This document shows positions 8,304-18,068 of a DNA stretch of 64,000 bases, piece by piece. Each line of letters opens with the position of its first letter. Position 1 is the stretch's first letter. A program made the position numbers and the translations under genes. The DNA comes from DATLLJ01 sp965229885 (GTDB lineage: Bacteria > Acidobacteriota > Vicinamibacteria > Vicinamibacterales > CAVVIG01). A model generated the notes under the pieces. That model ran no database searches and had not been told where the DNA came from. It saw nothing but the letters and a program-made list of their open reading frames with translations. The stretch lies in assembly GCA_965229885.1 (NCBI GenBank), contig CBDDJX010000002.1:434001-498000 (forward strand), given 5' to 3'.

Positions 8304-9635
8304 TCATGCTGGCAGCGCGACCGTAAATCGCGCGCCGCCTCCGGCGCAGTTCTCGGCTCGGACCGTGCCTCCGTGCAGCTCGACCAGATGCCTCACGATC
8401 GCGAGACCCAATCCCGTCCCGCCGGGATCGCGGGAGCGTGACTTGTCCACGCGGTAGAACCGTTCGAACACACGCGACAAATCCTCCCCGGGAATGCCGG
8501 GCCCCTCGTCCAGCACCGAGATCGAGACGAAGCCATTGATGCGCAACGCTTCGATTCGCACCGTTGTGCCCTCCGGCCCGTAGGTGATGGCGTTGGCGAC
8601 CAGGTTGCGCAGCGCGTCATGCAGCCCGGCCGGATCGCCGCGGACGATTTCGGCGTCGGGCGCAATCGCGATGTCGATGCGCTGCTGCCGCGTCGCGAGG
8701 GCGCGCGCGAGATCGGCGGCGACCGCCTGGGCGAGCGTGCGGGTCTCGCACGCGACGACCGCGAGCGTCTCCTGGCCGGCATCGAGCCGCGCCAGTCGCA
8801 GCAGATCTCTGACCAGCCGCTCCATGCGCTCGGTCTGGCGCGTAATGATCGCGAGGAAGTGGCGGCTCTCTTCGGGGTTCGCGTCATCCTCGGACAGCGC
8901 TTCCAGGTATCCGCGGATGGCGGTCAGCGGCGTGCGCAGCTCGTGCGACACGTTGGCGACGAAGTCGCGTCGAATCTGATCTGCACGCTTCAGATCGGTG
9001 ATGTCGTGCAGCACGACGACCACGCCGTGCGCGGAGTCGCCGGTCGCCGGCGCCGCGCGGGCGACGATTGTGCGCGAGGGGTCGCGGGGCGGCGAGAACT
9101 GCAGCGGTTCCGGCACGCGATGGGACAACGTCGAGGCCAGGAGCTCTGCGATCGCGGGATGGCGAATCGTCTCGACGTACGGACGTCCGACGCCGACAGC
9201 GTCCAGTTTCAAGATCTGCCGCGCCGCGTCGTTGGCGATCTGGAGCCGTCCCTGCGGGTCGACGACGATGACGCCTTCCACCATGCCCGTGAGAATGGCT
9301 TCCATCCGGCCGCGATCGCGCGCCTGCTCGGCGAGCCGCCGTCCTACCTCCTGCACCGATTCGTCCATCGACCGCGCGACCATGCCCAGTTCGTCGTCGC
9401 CAAAATCGATCCGCGTGGGCGTCAGGTCGCCGGCGCGGTAGCGCTCGGCGACGTGCGCGACGCCGCGCACCCGGTGGCGGATCCGCGCCGACGCGATCCA
9501 AGCAATGAGTGCAGCCAGAAGAACCGCGAGGACGAGCGCCGCGGGCGTGACGCCGAGTACACCGGCCACCCCCAGCGCAACGACCGTCGAGCTCAGGGCG
9601 ACGACGAAGAACTTGGCCTGGAAGGTCTGGGTCAC
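8304..9635 (-). CDS. phoR: PhoR-like sensor histidine kinase
   Basis: Membrane histidine kinase that phosphorylates the adjacent PhoB-type regulator. Order: two N-terminal membrane helices (residues ~8-45), a HAMP-like linker, a PAS domain (residues ~105-200), the phosphoacceptor H-box NVSHELRTPLTAIRGYLEAL, and a HATPase domain with N-box NLVANAITYGPEG, and GTGLGLAIV near the C-terminus. Its start overlaps the phoB stop by four bases. A PhoR role, rather than a related phosphate-independent kinase, is inferred from the PAS-HisKA layout and nearby pst genes. Confidence 0.88.
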   Translation of the reverse strand: MTQTFQAKFFVVALSSTVVALGVAGVLGVTPAALVLAVLLAALIAWIASARIRHRVRGVAHVAERYRAGDLTPTRIDFGDDELGMVARSMDESVQEVGRRLAEQARDRGRMEAILTGMVEGVIVVDPQGRLQIANDAARQILKLDAVGVGRPYVETIRHPAIAELLASTLSHRVPEPLQFSPPRDPSRTIVARAAPATGDSAHGVVVVLHDITDLKRADQIRRDFVANVSHELRTPLTAIRGYLEALSEDDANPEESRHFLAIITRQTERMERLVRDLLRLARLDAGQETLAVVACETRTLAQAVAADLARALATRQQRIDIAIAPDAEIVRGDPAGLHDALRNLVANAITYGPEGTTVRIEALRINGFVSISVLDEGPGIPGEDLSRVFERFYRVDKSRSRDPGGTGLGLAIVRHLVELHGGTVRAENCAGGGARFTVALPA

Positions 9636-10321
9636 GGCGAGCCGACGAGTTTGTAGCCGAACTGCTTCACGGTGACGAGCGCTTCGGTGAGCGGCGGCAG
9701 CTTCTCGCGGAGCCGGCGCACGTGCACGTCGACCGTGCGGGTTCCGCCGGTGTAGCGATAGCCCCAGACCTGTTCGAGCAGGATGTCGCGCGACAAGAGG
9801 CGACCGCGATGCTGCAGCAGATACGCCAGCAGCAGAAATTCTTTCGCGGTGAGCGCGACCTCTCGGCCATCGAGCAGGACGGTGTGCCGGTCGGGGTCGA
9901 GGACGATCGCGCCGAGCGAGAGCGGCCGGCCCGACGGCGCGTCGTGGCGCTGCGCGCGCCGAAGCAGCGCCCGCACGCGGGCGACCAGCTCGTTCGGGCT
10001 GAAGGGCTTTGCGAGGTAGTCGTCGGCGCCCATCTCGAGGCCGACGATGCGATCGGACTCCTCGGCGCGGGCGGTCAGCATGATGATCGGGATGGTCGCC
10101 GTGTGCTCGTTGGCGCGCAGCAGCCGGCAGACCTCGAGTCCGTCGACGTGCGGCAGCATGACATCGAGCACGATGAGATCCGGCGTCTTGGCGCGCACCG
10201 CGTCGAGCGCGTCGCGCCCCGACGACACGCGCGTGGCCGCGTACCCGGCCTTCTCGAGATACCGTGCAACCAGTTCCGCGATGTCGAGATCGTCCTCGAC
10301 CACCAGGACGCGTGTAGACAT
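9632..10321 (-). CDS. phoB: PhoB-like OmpR-family response regulator
   Basis: Receiver plus winged-helix DNA-binding regulator. The receiver shows VEDDLDIAELV at the N-terminus, the phosphorylated Asp in LIVLDVMLPHVDGLEV near residue 53, and the Lys in DDYLAKPFSPNELVARV near residue 106. The output domain ends with GYRYTGGTRTVDVHVRRLREKL. Length 229 aa matches PhoB. It precedes the kinase with an ATGA overlap, so the pair forms an operon likely controlling the porin-pst cluster. Confidence 0.9.
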   Translation of the reverse strand: MSTRVLVVEDDLDIAELVARYLEKAGYAATRVSSGRDALDAVRAKTPDLIVLDVMLPHVDGLEVCRLLRANEHTATIPIIMLTARAEESDRIVGLEMGADDYLAKPFSPNELVARVRALLRRAQRHDAPSGRPLSLGAIVLDPDRHTVLLDGREVALTAKEFLLLAYLLQHRGRLLSRDILLEQVWGYRYTGGTRTVDVHVRRLREKLPPLTEALVTVKQFGYKLVGSP

Positions 10322-10328
10322 GCGTTGC

Positions 10329-11021
10329 TTAGAGCAGTCGAATCATCAGCGGGCAGCCCCAGGCCAGGCCGAGGGCGATTGAGAAGACACCGACGATGAG
10401 CGAGATGCTGCGCGCGCTGCCCTGATGCGCGTGGAGCCGCGCGAGCGGCCAACCGAGCACGCCAGACAGCGCCGCCATCCCGACCGTCGACCCGAGTCCA
10501 AACAGCGAAATGTAGGCAATCCGCGCCGCCGTCGTCGGCAGGGTCGTCAGCACGAGCGCGGTGAGCGCGCCGCTGCCCGCGAGTCCATGCACCGCGCCGA
10601 CGAGGAGCGGCCGGCGGGCGAGCGTCCAGCGTCCCACGTGCACGTGCGCCGGAACAGCGGCATGACGGTGGACGAGGTGTCCGTGCTGATGAACGTGTGC
10701 GGGGCCGACCGTGCCCTGGCGGGCGGCCTGATGGACCGCGCGCCAACCGAGGCCGATCAGCATCAGCGCCACCGAGAACTCGAACGCGTCGGAGACGCGG
10801 GGGGGCATCTCCGCTCGCAGTAGGAGGAGCACGGCGCCGACCGCCAGCAGCGACAGCGTATGACCGAGTCCCCAGCAGGCGCCGACGAGCGCCGCCTGGT
10901 AGCCGTTGCGCTCGCGCGTCACCATCGTCGAGACAGCGGCCAGGTGATCCGGTTCGAGCGCGTGGCGCATGCCGAGGAGCGAGCCGAGCCCGGAGCTCGT
11001 GAGGAGTTCGAGTACTGGCAT
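10329..11021 (-). CDS. nickel/cobalt or UreH-like transporter family protein
   Basis: A polytopic membrane protein of about 230 aa. The N-terminal helix has GMRHALEPDHLAAVSTMV, the metal-binding signature of NiCoT and UreH/HupE-like families. A histidine-rich cytoplasmic loop (HVHQHGHLVHRHAAVPAHVH) separates the N- and C-terminal helix groups. I start at 11021 (MPVLELL) because the upstream extension lacks family similarity. It is seven bases from phoB on the same strand and could share a transcript. Metal specificity is not readable. Confidence 0.75.
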   Translation of the reverse strand: MPVLELLTSSGLGSLLGMRHALEPDHLAAVSTMVTRERNGYQAALVGACWGLGHTLSLLAVGAVLLLLRAEMPPRVSDAFEFSVALMLIGLGWRAVHQAARQGTVGPAHVHQHGHLVHRHAAVPAHVHVGRWTLARRPLLVGAVHGLAGSGALTALVLTTLPTTAARIAYISLFGLGSTVGMAALSGVLGWPLARLHAHQGSARSISLIVGVFSIALGLAWGCPLMIRLL

Positions 11022-11091
11022 GGTGTCGCGACTGGCCGCTATCTTACGTGAATCTGCCTGGTCTTGCCTGGCGGTGAGGCGGAGGCCGTCG

Positions 11092-11835
11092 TCAGTCGGC
11101 GGCGAAACAATAAAACAGTCCCGCGCCGCCCGTGCTTTGCAGTTCCTGCTGACGACACCCGCTCGACGGGTGGGCCGAATTCCACGACGTCGCGCCGTCC
11201 CCCTGACCCCTGCGATCGTGATGGCCGACCTGCGCGCGCCCCGCACGGCTCGACCAGTTCCCGCAGGTGAGATCCGTGTTGCCCTCGAACGCCGTCCCGT
11301 CTGGCCGCGATCCGGTGAGGATGTCGTGCACGTTTGGCTGGTCACCTACGCCGTTCACGGGATCAAGTCGTTCGGTGACGGCATTCTCCTTGTTGATGCC
11401 GCTTTCGGCGCTGTGAAGCTGCGCAACATTTGCTGCGATGAGGTCACCGCCGGCGTTATACCAGGGGCCGTTCCCGATCCGGTCGCGCGCGCTGACGGCG
11501 GGCTCAGTCTTGGTCGCCATGGCGCTGAGATAGGCGCGCCACGTGTGGTCTCCCGATCCCTCGGCCGTGGCGAGCGCCTGGCAATGCGCGTCGGCTCCAG
11601 CCAGACCGCCAAGGTCTCCGCCCTGGCCGATGCCCCGGCTGGTGATGAAAAATCTCGTCACGGACTTGGCGCCGCCCATCTGAATGGATTGAGGGGCACT
11701 CTGAGCGCCCGCCGGCGGCGCATTCGTCGCGCCCGTCTGCAGGTCATGGTTCTGGCCGCATGAAGCGAGGAGCAGGGCCACGCCGCATGCGGCGCACAGA
11801 CGCGCTGCGCCAGGCATGCTTCTGATCGACTGCAT
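11092..11835 (-). CDS. lipoprotein with lectin/endostatin-like domain
   Basis: A signal peptide ends in lipobox LLASCGQ near residue 27, so the protein is probably anchored to a membrane. The mature domain opens FFITSRGIGQGGDLGGLAGADAHCQ, a motif found in bacterial extracellular proteins related to the collagen NC10/endostatin or lectin-like fold, and ends GAGLFYCFAAD with paired cysteines. Length 247 aa. Function unknown. It is divergent from ilvD, so both promoters lie in the short gap 11836-11909. Confidence 0.65.
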   Translation of the reverse strand: MQSIRSMPGAARLCAACGVALLLASCGQNHDLQTGATNAPPAGAQSAPQSIQMGGAKSVTRFFITSRGIGQGGDLGGLAGADAHCQALATAEGSGDHTWRAYLSAMATKTEPAVSARDRIGNGPWYNAGGDLIAANVAQLHSAESGINKENAVTERLDPVNGVGDQPNVHDILTGSRPDGTAFEGNTDLTCGNWSSRAGRAQVGHHDRRGQGDGATSWNSAHPSSGCRQQELQSTGGAGLFYCFAAD

Positions 11836-11909
11836 ATGATGTCCTGGACGATAATCCTATGCGAGGACAGAGCGATAAGTCCTGCGGAAACGATTGGCGG
11901 AGCTTCCTG

Positions 11910-13586
11910 ATGTCTCAACTCAACAAGTACAGCTCGCGGATTACCCAACCGAAATCTCAAGGTGCGTCGCAGGCGATGCTCTATGCCACCGGCATGACCG
12001 ACGCGGACATGAGCAAGCCGCAGGTCGGTATTGCGAGCGTCTGGTACGAAGGCAATCCCTGCAATATGCATCTGCTCACGCTGGCCGACAAAGTGAAAGA
12101 GGGCGTCGTGGCGGCCGGGATGGTCGGCATGCGGTTCAACACCATTGGCGTCAGCGACGGTATTTCGATGGGCACCGACGGGATGAGCTTCTCGCTCCAG
12201 TCGCGCGATCTCATCGCCGATTCGATCGAGACGGTGATGGCGAGTCAGTGGTACGACGCGAATATCTCGCTTCCCGGGTGCGACAAGAACATGCCCGGCT
12301 GCGTGATGGCGATGGCCCGGCTCAATCGGCCGTCGCTGATGGTGTACGGCGGCACGATCCGGGCAGGCCATGGGGACCACAACGAGAAGCTCGACGTCGT
12401 CTCGGCGTTTCAGTGCTACGGCCAGTTCCTGTCTGGCGCGATCGACGAAGAGCAGCGGCAGCGGATTGTCCGGCACGCGTGTCCAGGGGCGGGCGCCTGC
12501 GGCGGCATGTACACGGCGAACACCATGGCTGCAGCGATCGAGGCGCTCGGGATGAGCCTGCCGTACAGCGCGTCGACGCCGGCGGAAGATCCGAAGAAGC
12601 TTCAGGAATGCGTGGAATCGGGAAAGGCGATCCGTCGCCTCCTCGAAATGGACTTGAAGCCTCGCGACATCATGACCCGCGTGGCGTTCGAGAACGCCAT
12701 GGTCCTCGTGACGGTGCTCGGTGGATCGACCAATGCCGTCCTGCATCTCATTGCCATCGCACATTCCGTCGACGTCGACCTCACGGTCGATGACTTCCAG
12801 AGCGTGAGCGACCGCGTCCCCCTGCTCGCCGACTTCAAGCCGAGCGGTTCGTTCGTGATGGAGGATTTGCATCAGGTCGGCGGTCTGCCTGCCGTGCTGA
12901 AGATGTTGCTCGAGGGAGGACTGGTCAACGGCGACTGCCTGACGGTCACCGGCAGGACGCTAAGTGAGAATCTGGAGGGCCTGCCCGGCCTCACGCCGGG
13001 CCAGGCGATCGTTCGGCCGCTGACGAATCCCATCAAGGCGACCGGTCATATCCAGATCCTCAAGGGCAATCTTGCGCCGGAAGGGGCTGTTGCGAAGATC
13101 GCGGGGAAAGAGGGTGTGCGCTTCTCGGGTCCGGCGCGAGTCTTCGATTCCGAAGAAGAGATGCTCCTGGCGCTCGAACGCCACGAAATCACCAAGGGCG
13201 ACGTCATCGTCATCAGGTACGAAGGACCAAAGGGCGGACCGGGCATGCCCGAAATGCTCACGCCGACGTCGGCCGTTGTCGGCGCCGGGCTTGGCCATGA
13301 CGTGGCGCTTCTCACCGACGGTCGTTTTTCCGGCGGGTCGCATGGGTTCATCGTCGGGCACATCACGCCGGAGGCGCAGGACGGAGGACCGATTGCCCTG
13401 ATTCGGTCGGGCGAGCGCATCACGATTGACACGGAACAGCACCGAATCGCCGTGGACGTCTCGGACGAGGAGCTTGCCCGCCGGCGAGCGGAGTGGCAGA
13501 TGCCGCCGTTCAAGGCGAGCCGCGGCACGCTCGCGAAGTACATCCGCCTGGTCAGCAGCGCCAGCAAAGGGTGTGTCACCGAATGA
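11910..13586 (+). CDS. ilvD: dihydroxy-acid dehydratase
   Basis: Fe-S enzyme of valine and isoleucine synthesis, dehydrating 2,3-dihydroxy acids to 2-keto acids. Cluster ligands are in GNPCNMHLL and GCDKNMPGCVMAMARL, and the family signature LTDGRFSGGSHGF is near the C-terminus. I start at ATG 11910 (MSQLNKYSS), with GGAG just upstream, giving 558 aa, the usual length; an ATG at 11859 would add a non-conserved leader. The stop overlaps the next gene (ATGA). Confidence 0.95.
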   Translation: MSQLNKYSSRITQPKSQGASQAMLYATGMTDADMSKPQVGIASVWYEGNPCNMHLLTLADKVKEGVVAAGMVGMRFNTIGVSDGISMGTDGMSFSLQSRDLIADSIETVMASQWYDANISLPGCDKNMPGCVMAMARLNRPSLMVYGGTIRAGHGDHNEKLDVVSAFQCYGQFLSGAIDEEQRQRIVRHACPGAGACGGMYTANTMAAAIEALGMSLPYSASTPAEDPKKLQECVESGKAIRRLLEMDLKPRDIMTRVAFENAMVLVTVLGGSTNAVLHLIAIAHSVDVDLTVDDFQSVSDRVPLLADFKPSGSFVMEDLHQVGGLPAVLKMLLEGGLVNGDCLTVTGRTLSENLEGLPGLTPGQAIVRPLTNPIKATGHIQILKGNLAPEGAVAKIAGKEGVRFSGPARVFDSEEEMLLALERHEITKGDVIVIRYEGPKGGPGMPEMLTPTSAVVGAGLGHDVALLTDGRFSGGSHGFIVGHITPEAQDGGPIALIRSGERITIDTEQHRIAVDVSDEELARRRAEWQMPPFKASRGTLAKYIRLVSSASKGCVTE

Positions 13587-14521
13587 CGTTCTGGCGACGA
13601 TGGGTGGGACGGCCTCAAGACCTGTTTCTCCGCAAGGCCCTGTTCCAGATTCATCTCTGGACGGGGATCGGCGTCGGCGTGTACGTCTTCTTGATCTGCG
13701 TATCCGGCAGCGTGCTTGTGTACCGGACTGAGCTTTACCTGAAGTTCGCGGCCCAACCTGTCTTTGTTGCCGCCTCGGGCCCTCGAATGTCGGCAGAAGA
13801 GCTCAAAGACGCGGTGCGGCGCGCATACCCGGCGTATCAGGTGAGGCAGGTGTGGGAAGGCAAGAGCGCCGAGCAGGCCGTGGAAGTTGTCCTCGAGAGC
13901 GGCAACGACAAGAAGCAACGGCTGTTCGATCCGTATCGCGGCAGCGATCTGGGGAACTCTATTCCGGCCGGCCTTCGGTTGACGAGCTGGCTCCTCGACT
14001 TCCACGACAACCTGCTCTACGGAGAGACCGGTCGCCGCATCAACGGCATCGGCGCGCTGTTCGTGACGCTGCTCTCTGTGACGGGAGCGATTATCTGGTG
14101 GCCTGGCATCGGGAGCTGGCGCCGTAGTCTGACGATTGACCTCAAGGCCAACTGGAAGCGCCTGAACTGGAGCCTGCACAGCGCGCTCGGGTTCTGGTTT
14201 CTCGGGTTTGTCCTGCTGTGGGGTATCACAGGCGTGTACCTGTCATTCGCAGCTCAGTTTGCGGAGCTCGCTGACTTCTTCGAGCCTTTTGACGAGGCCA
14301 ACCCCGATGCGACGCGAGTCGTCGACACGATGCAGTATTGGCTTGCCTACCTGCACTTCGGCCGGCTCGGCGGCCGAGGGATTCCTGGCTGCGGCCGGGG
14401 GCTATGCAACTCGACGACAAAGCTGATATGGGCCGTGTCCGGACTCGTACCGCCGCTGATGTTCGTGACGGGCGCGCTGATGTGGTGGAATCGCGTCGTC
14501 CGTCCCGCTGTGCGATCGTGA
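13583..14521 (+). CDS. PepSY-associated transmembrane protein
   Basis: A 312-aa membrane protein with an N-terminal helix (IHLWTGIGVGVYVFLICVSG), a periplasmic PepSY-like stretch, a second pair of helices (GIGALFVTLLSVTGAIIWWPG), a third (LGFWFLGFVLLWGITGVYL) and a C-terminal one. Conserved His residues flank the helices (FHDNLLYGE, SLHSALG), as in PepSY_TM proteins thought to bind heme or reduce metals. It overlaps ilvD by four bases, an odd functional pairing. No direct role can be assigned. Confidence 0.8.
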   Translation: MTFWRRWVGRPQDLFLRKALFQIHLWTGIGVGVYVFLICVSGSVLVYRTELYLKFAAQPVFVAASGPRMSAEELKDAVRRAYPAYQVRQVWEGKSAEQAVEVVLESGNDKKQRLFDPYRGSDLGNSIPAGLRLTSWLLDFHDNLLYGETGRRINGIGALFVTLLSVTGAIIWWPGIGSWRRSLTIDLKANWKRLNWSLHSALGFWFLGFVLLWGITGVYLSFAAQFAELADFFEPFDEANPDATRVVDTMQYWLAYLHFGRLGGRGIPGCGRGLCNSTTKLIWAVSGLVPPLMFVTGALMWWNRVVRPAVRS

Positions 14522-14540
14522 AGCCGGTGCCGTTACCGTC

Positions 14541-15857
14541 TCAGGCTTCTCTGACCCCGTGGCTGCGTGCGAGGAAGTAGAGCGCCACGACGACCAGCAG
14601 CACGCCGTTGATCCCGATGACCATCGGTGCACCGATGAACGTCGCGAGATAGCCGCTGGCTAGGCTGCCAAGCGGCATCCCGCCACGGAATGCCACCATG
14701 TAGATGCTCATCACGCGGCCGCGCATTTCATTCGGCGCGATGAGCTGGATGAGCGACGTCACGGTGGAGAAGACCACCATCAGCGCCGCGCCCGTCAGGA
14801 ACAGCAGCATCTCGCTCACCCACAGCACGCGCGAGGTCGCGAACGCCAGAATCAACAGGCCGTACACCGCCTGCACGATGAGCGCGGTGAGTCCCATCCG
14901 TGGGAACTTGCCGAGCCACGCGACGACGAGCGCGCCGACGACGGAGCCGGCGCCCGAGAACGCCAGCAGGTGACTGTAGGTTTCGGCGCCTTCGTTGAAG
15001 ACGCTCTTCGTGAAGAGCGGCAGGAACGTCAGCACCGCAAAGCCGAGGAACGTCGTCGTCCCCGCGAGCACGATGAGCGCAACCAGGCTGCCGTGGTCCC
15101 GTACGTAAGAGAGGCCGATGCCCATCTCGTCCCGCATGCTGCCCGCATTTGTCGTCGGGATGTGCTTCACGTGCAGCGACATCAGCGCCCAGATCACGAC
15201 GAGGAATGACGCGGCGTTCAACGCGAAGCACGCCGCCATGCCATGGGCATCGGTGAATCCCCATCTCGCGAATGCCGCGATCGTGACGCCAAACGCCAGC
15301 GGGCCGAGCACGCGCGCGACGTTGAACTGAATCGAGTTGAGCGCGACCGCGTTCGGCAGATCCTTCGTATCGACGAGCGACGGAATAAGCGCCTGGTAGG
15401 CCGGACCGCCGAATGCCTGCGCGAGGCCGGTCGCGAACGACAGCAGCAGGATGTGCCAGATCTGGACGACGCCGGAGAAGAGGAGCAGGGCCAGCGTGGC
15501 CGCTGTCGCCATCTGGATGTACTGCGAGGTGAGCAGCGTCCGCCGGCGATCGTGCCGATCCGCCAGCACGCCGCCGATGAGCGTGAAGAGCATGATTGGG
15601 AGCTGCTGCAGGAACGCATCGAGGCCGAGGAAGAACGCCGATCCCGTGAGCGACAGGACCATCCAGTTTTGCGCGCTGAGCTGCGTCCACGTGCCGATGC
15701 TCGAGCTGCAGGCGCCGAACCACTGCACGCGGAAGTCGCGGTAGGTGAACGCGGCCAGCATGCGGCGAAGCGTGCGCGAGCCGAAGGACGTCGGCGAAGC
15801 GACCATGGCAACGTCTGCGGGGGGCGTGGGAACTTCGGCGGGACGGGTGTCAGCCAA
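14541..15857 (-). CDS. MFS transporter, enterobactin-exporter (EntS)-like
   Basis: Major facilitator superfamily protein of 438 aa with about twelve membrane helices. The loop GGVLADRHDRRRTLL after helix 2 is the MFS motif A, and YRDFRVQWFGACSSSIGTW opens the first helix. The closest group by pattern is the EntS/MFS_3 type, which exports siderophores or drugs. It is convergent with the PepSY gene, leaving only 19 bases. Substrate unknown. Confidence 0.82.
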   Translation of the reverse strand: MADTRPAEVPTPPADVAMVASPTSFGSRTLRRMLAAFTYRDFRVQWFGACSSSIGTWTQLSAQNWMVLSLTGSAFFLGLDAFLQQLPIMLFTLIGGVLADRHDRRRTLLTSQYIQMATAATLALLLFSGVVQIWHILLLSFATGLAQAFGGPAYQALIPSLVDTKDLPNAVALNSIQFNVARVLGPLAFGVTIAAFARWGFTDAHGMAACFALNAASFLVVIWALMSLHVKHIPTTNAGSMRDEMGIGLSYVRDHGSLVALIVLAGTTTFLGFAVLTFLPLFTKSVFNEGAETYSHLLAFSGAGSVVGALVVAWLGKFPRMGLTALIVQAVYGLLILAFATSRVLWVSEMLLFLTGAALMVVFSTVTSLIQLIAPNEMRGRVMSIYMVAFRGGMPLGSLASGYLATFIGAPMVIGINGVLLVVVALYFLARSHGVREA

Positions 15858-16012
15858 TCGGCGTCCTGATCTGTCCTAAACGAATGGAGGGTATGACTTT
15901 AGCCATGCTACTCCACGAAGAACACCGCGTCATCTTATCTTAAATGCTTGATCCGGCCGAAGGCCGTGCGTTATAGTCCGACTCGAAAGGCGAAGATAAA
16001 GCGAATATTTAT

Positions 16013-16744
16013 ATGTTGCTCGCACGGGCCGACCTCGAAGCGCTGCTGCGCGACCGGAAGCTCGTTCCGCCTGTCGCGCTCGATGACCACACTGACGAAT
16101 ACGCCACCGCGCCCACTGGCGTTACCGCATTGGACACGCGGCTGGGCGGCGGGTTTCCGCGAGGTCAGTTGTCGGAAATTGTGGGCTCGCGATCGTCAGG
16201 CCGCGCAAGCGTGTTGCTGCAGATGCTCGCCGCGGCGACGGCGCGGCGCGAAATCGTGGCCCTCATCGATGTGCTCGACATGCTCGATGTCGCCTCGGCT
16301 GAGGCCGCCGGCGTCGATCTCGGCCGGTTGCTCTGGATCCGCGGCCAGCTCCCCATCGACCCGGGCCAGTGCCGCGACGTGCATCAGCGCGCGTTCGATC
16401 GGGCGATCAAAGCGCTCGTGCTCGTGCTGCAGGCGGGGAACGTCGGCCTCGTCGCCTTCGACGTCGCGGAGGCGCCGCCGCACGCGCTAGAGCGGCTGCC
16501 GTTCACCACGTGGCGGCGCCTGCAACGCATCATCGAGGGGAGCCAGACGGCCTGCGTGCTGGTCGGCGATACACCAATCGCGCGCAGCGCCGGAGGGATC
16601 ACGCTCCAACTCGGGATTCAGGATTCGGAATTCGGGATTCGGTTTCGCGATCGATTACTCGCGGGTCTTGATGTGAACGCACAGGTGATCCGCGCCAGAG
16701 CCATGACAAATGTACGCGTGTCTCTATCGACCACCTGCGCCTGA
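16013..16744 (+). CDS. imuA: ImuA-like RecA-related protein of the SOS mutasome
   Basis: ImuA is a RecA-fold accessory factor acting with ImuB and DnaE2 in error-prone lesion bypass. TGVTALDTRLGGGFPRGQLSEIVG near residue 35 corresponds to the RecA Walker A strand, though the P-loop (GSRSSGRASVLLQ) is degenerate. Near residue 205 the protein contains a run, GIQDSEFGIRF, encoded by a short direct repeat (16611-16642) that looks inserted. The 3' end overlaps imuB by 35 bases. No clear LexA box was recognised upstream. Confidence 0.75.
   Translation: MLLARADLEALLRDRKLVPPVALDDHTDEYATAPTGVTALDTRLGGGFPRGQLSEIVGSRSSGRASVLLQMLAAATARREIVALIDVLDMLDVASAEAAGVDLGRLLWIRGQLPIDPGQCRDVHQRAFDRAIKALVLVLQAGNVGLVAFDVAEAPPHALERLPFTTWRRLQRIIEGSQTACVLVGDTPIARSAGGITLQLGIQDSEFGIRFRDRLLAGLDVNAQVIRARAMTNVRVSLSTTCA
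16611..16642 (+). repeat. GGGATTC-type short tandem repeat within imuA
   Basis: Repeated copies of GGGATTC/GGATTCGG units lie in frame near the 3' end of imuA. They add about ten residues (GIQDSEFGIRF) without breaking the frame. It is one of several short repeats found within genes of this region. Confidence 0.5.
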
Positions 16745-18065
16745 AGATACGGCGAACGTGGACGCGCTGCTCGCGATTGCGCGCGAGTTTTCACCGCGCT
16801 ACGAGCAACATCGCGACGACCTCGTGTCGATCGATGTCAGCGGCCTCGATCGGTTAATCGGCCCGCCGCGGACGATCGGCGAGGAGTTGCGGCGCGACGC
16901 GGCGGCCCGAGGGGTGCACCTGCACGTGGCGCTCGCCAGGACCCGGGCCGCCGCGCTCGTGTTGGCACTCGCGCGTCCAGGGGTGACCATCGTCGAACCC
17001 GGCAGAGAACACGAATCGCTCGCCTCCTTACCAATCGCGATTCTTGAAAGGGCTGACCCTTCAGCCCTGAGCCTTGAGCCGTTGTGCCGCCGCTGGGGGA
17101 TCAGAACGCTGGGGGAGTTTGCCGCGCTGCCGTCGGCCGATCTGTCGGCGCGTCTCGGCCGGCGTGCGCTGGACTGGCAGTCGATCGCGCGGGGTGAGGA
17201 CACGGCGCCGCTCGTGCCGACGCGGCCCGAAGAGCGGTTCGAATCATCGCTCGAGCTGGAATGGCCGGTGGAGGGCCTCGAACCGTTGTCGTTCGTGTTG
17301 ACGCGGCTCCTCGAGCCGCTGTCGGCGCGCCTCGAGCGCCGTGACCGAGGCGTTGCGATCCTGCATCTCGAGCTTCGACTCGTCACCCATTCAACATCGC
17401 TCGGGGCAGACCGTGATCGGCACGCGCGCCACCTGCAGTTGCCGTCGCCGATTCGTGACGCGCGGACGCTCCGCACGCTCCTGCTGCTCGATCTCGAATC
17501 GCACCCGCCGCCGGCCGCGGTCGAGCGCGTGACGATCCTCATCGACCCGACGCCGGGCCGCGTCGTGCAGCACACCTTGTTGACACGCGCACATCCGACG
17601 CCCGAGCAGCTTTCGACGCTGCTCGGGCGGTTAGGCGCCTTGATGGGGCAGGACCGCATCGGCGCGCCGGCGACCGTCGATTCGCACCGTCCTGGTACGT
17701 TCCGGATGGAGCCCTTCGCGACGGATCACGACGTTCACCACGATCACCGCAGCCGCCTTCGCGCCGGAGGCGCTTCGGCGGCCTCTGCGGTGAATGTCGT
17801 GTCAGCATTGCGCCGTTGCCGTCGGCCGGTGCCGGCGCGCGCGGTGATCGAGGACGGCTGTCCCACGCGTCTCACGACGGACCGTCGCGGCTATGCAGGC
17901 GGACGCGTGCTGACCGCAGCCGGTCCATGGCGCACATCGGGCGAATGGTGGGGCAAGGCGTGGAATCGAGATGAATGGGACGTGGCGCTTGCCGATGGCG
18001 CGGGGTACCGCATTTTCCGGGATCGCGACACAGACGGATGGTTCATCGATGCGATCGTTGACTAA
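16710..18065 (+). CDS. imuB: ImuB-like inactive Y-family polymerase homologue
   Basis: ImuB links the beta clamp, ImuA and DnaE2 at damaged DNA and lacks polymerase activity itself. The fold is Y-family: DLVSIDVSGLDRLIGPP corresponds to the palm, and LCRRWGIRTLGEFAALPSADLSARLG is the helix-hairpin-helix thumb. The catalytic acidic pair of true Pol IV/V is not seen, as expected. The C-terminus (WWGKAWNRDEWDVALADG) is the usual ImuB tail. It lies between imuA and dnaE2 on the same strand; 451 aa is slightly short for the family because the extreme N-terminus is abbreviated. Confidence 0.85.
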   Translation: MYACLYRPPAPEDTANVDALLAIAREFSPRYEQHRDDLVSIDVSGLDRLIGPPRTIGEELRRDAAARGVHLHVALARTRAAALVLALARPGVTIVEPGREHESLASLPIAILERADPSALSLEPLCRRWGIRTLGEFAALPSADLSARLGRRALDWQSIARGEDTAPLVPTRPEERFESSLELEWPVEGLEPLSFVLTRLLEPLSARLERRDRGVAILHLELRLVTHSTSLGADRDRHARHLQLPSPIRDARTLRTLLLLDLESHPPPAAVERVTILIDPTPGRVVQHTLLTRAHPTPEQLSTLLGRLGALMGQDRIGAPATVDSHRPGTFRMEPFATDHDVHHDHRSRLRAGGASAASAVNVVSALRRCRRPVPARAVIEDGCPTRLTTDRRGYAGGRVLTAAGPWRTSGEWWGKAWNRDEWDVALADGAGYRIFRDRDTDGWFIDAIVD

Positions 18066-18068
18066 AAG

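Noticed and set aside
8619..9656. 345-codon plus-strand frame opposite phoR
   Set aside because: Shadow of the PhoR gene, which has H-box and ATPase motifs on the minus strand.
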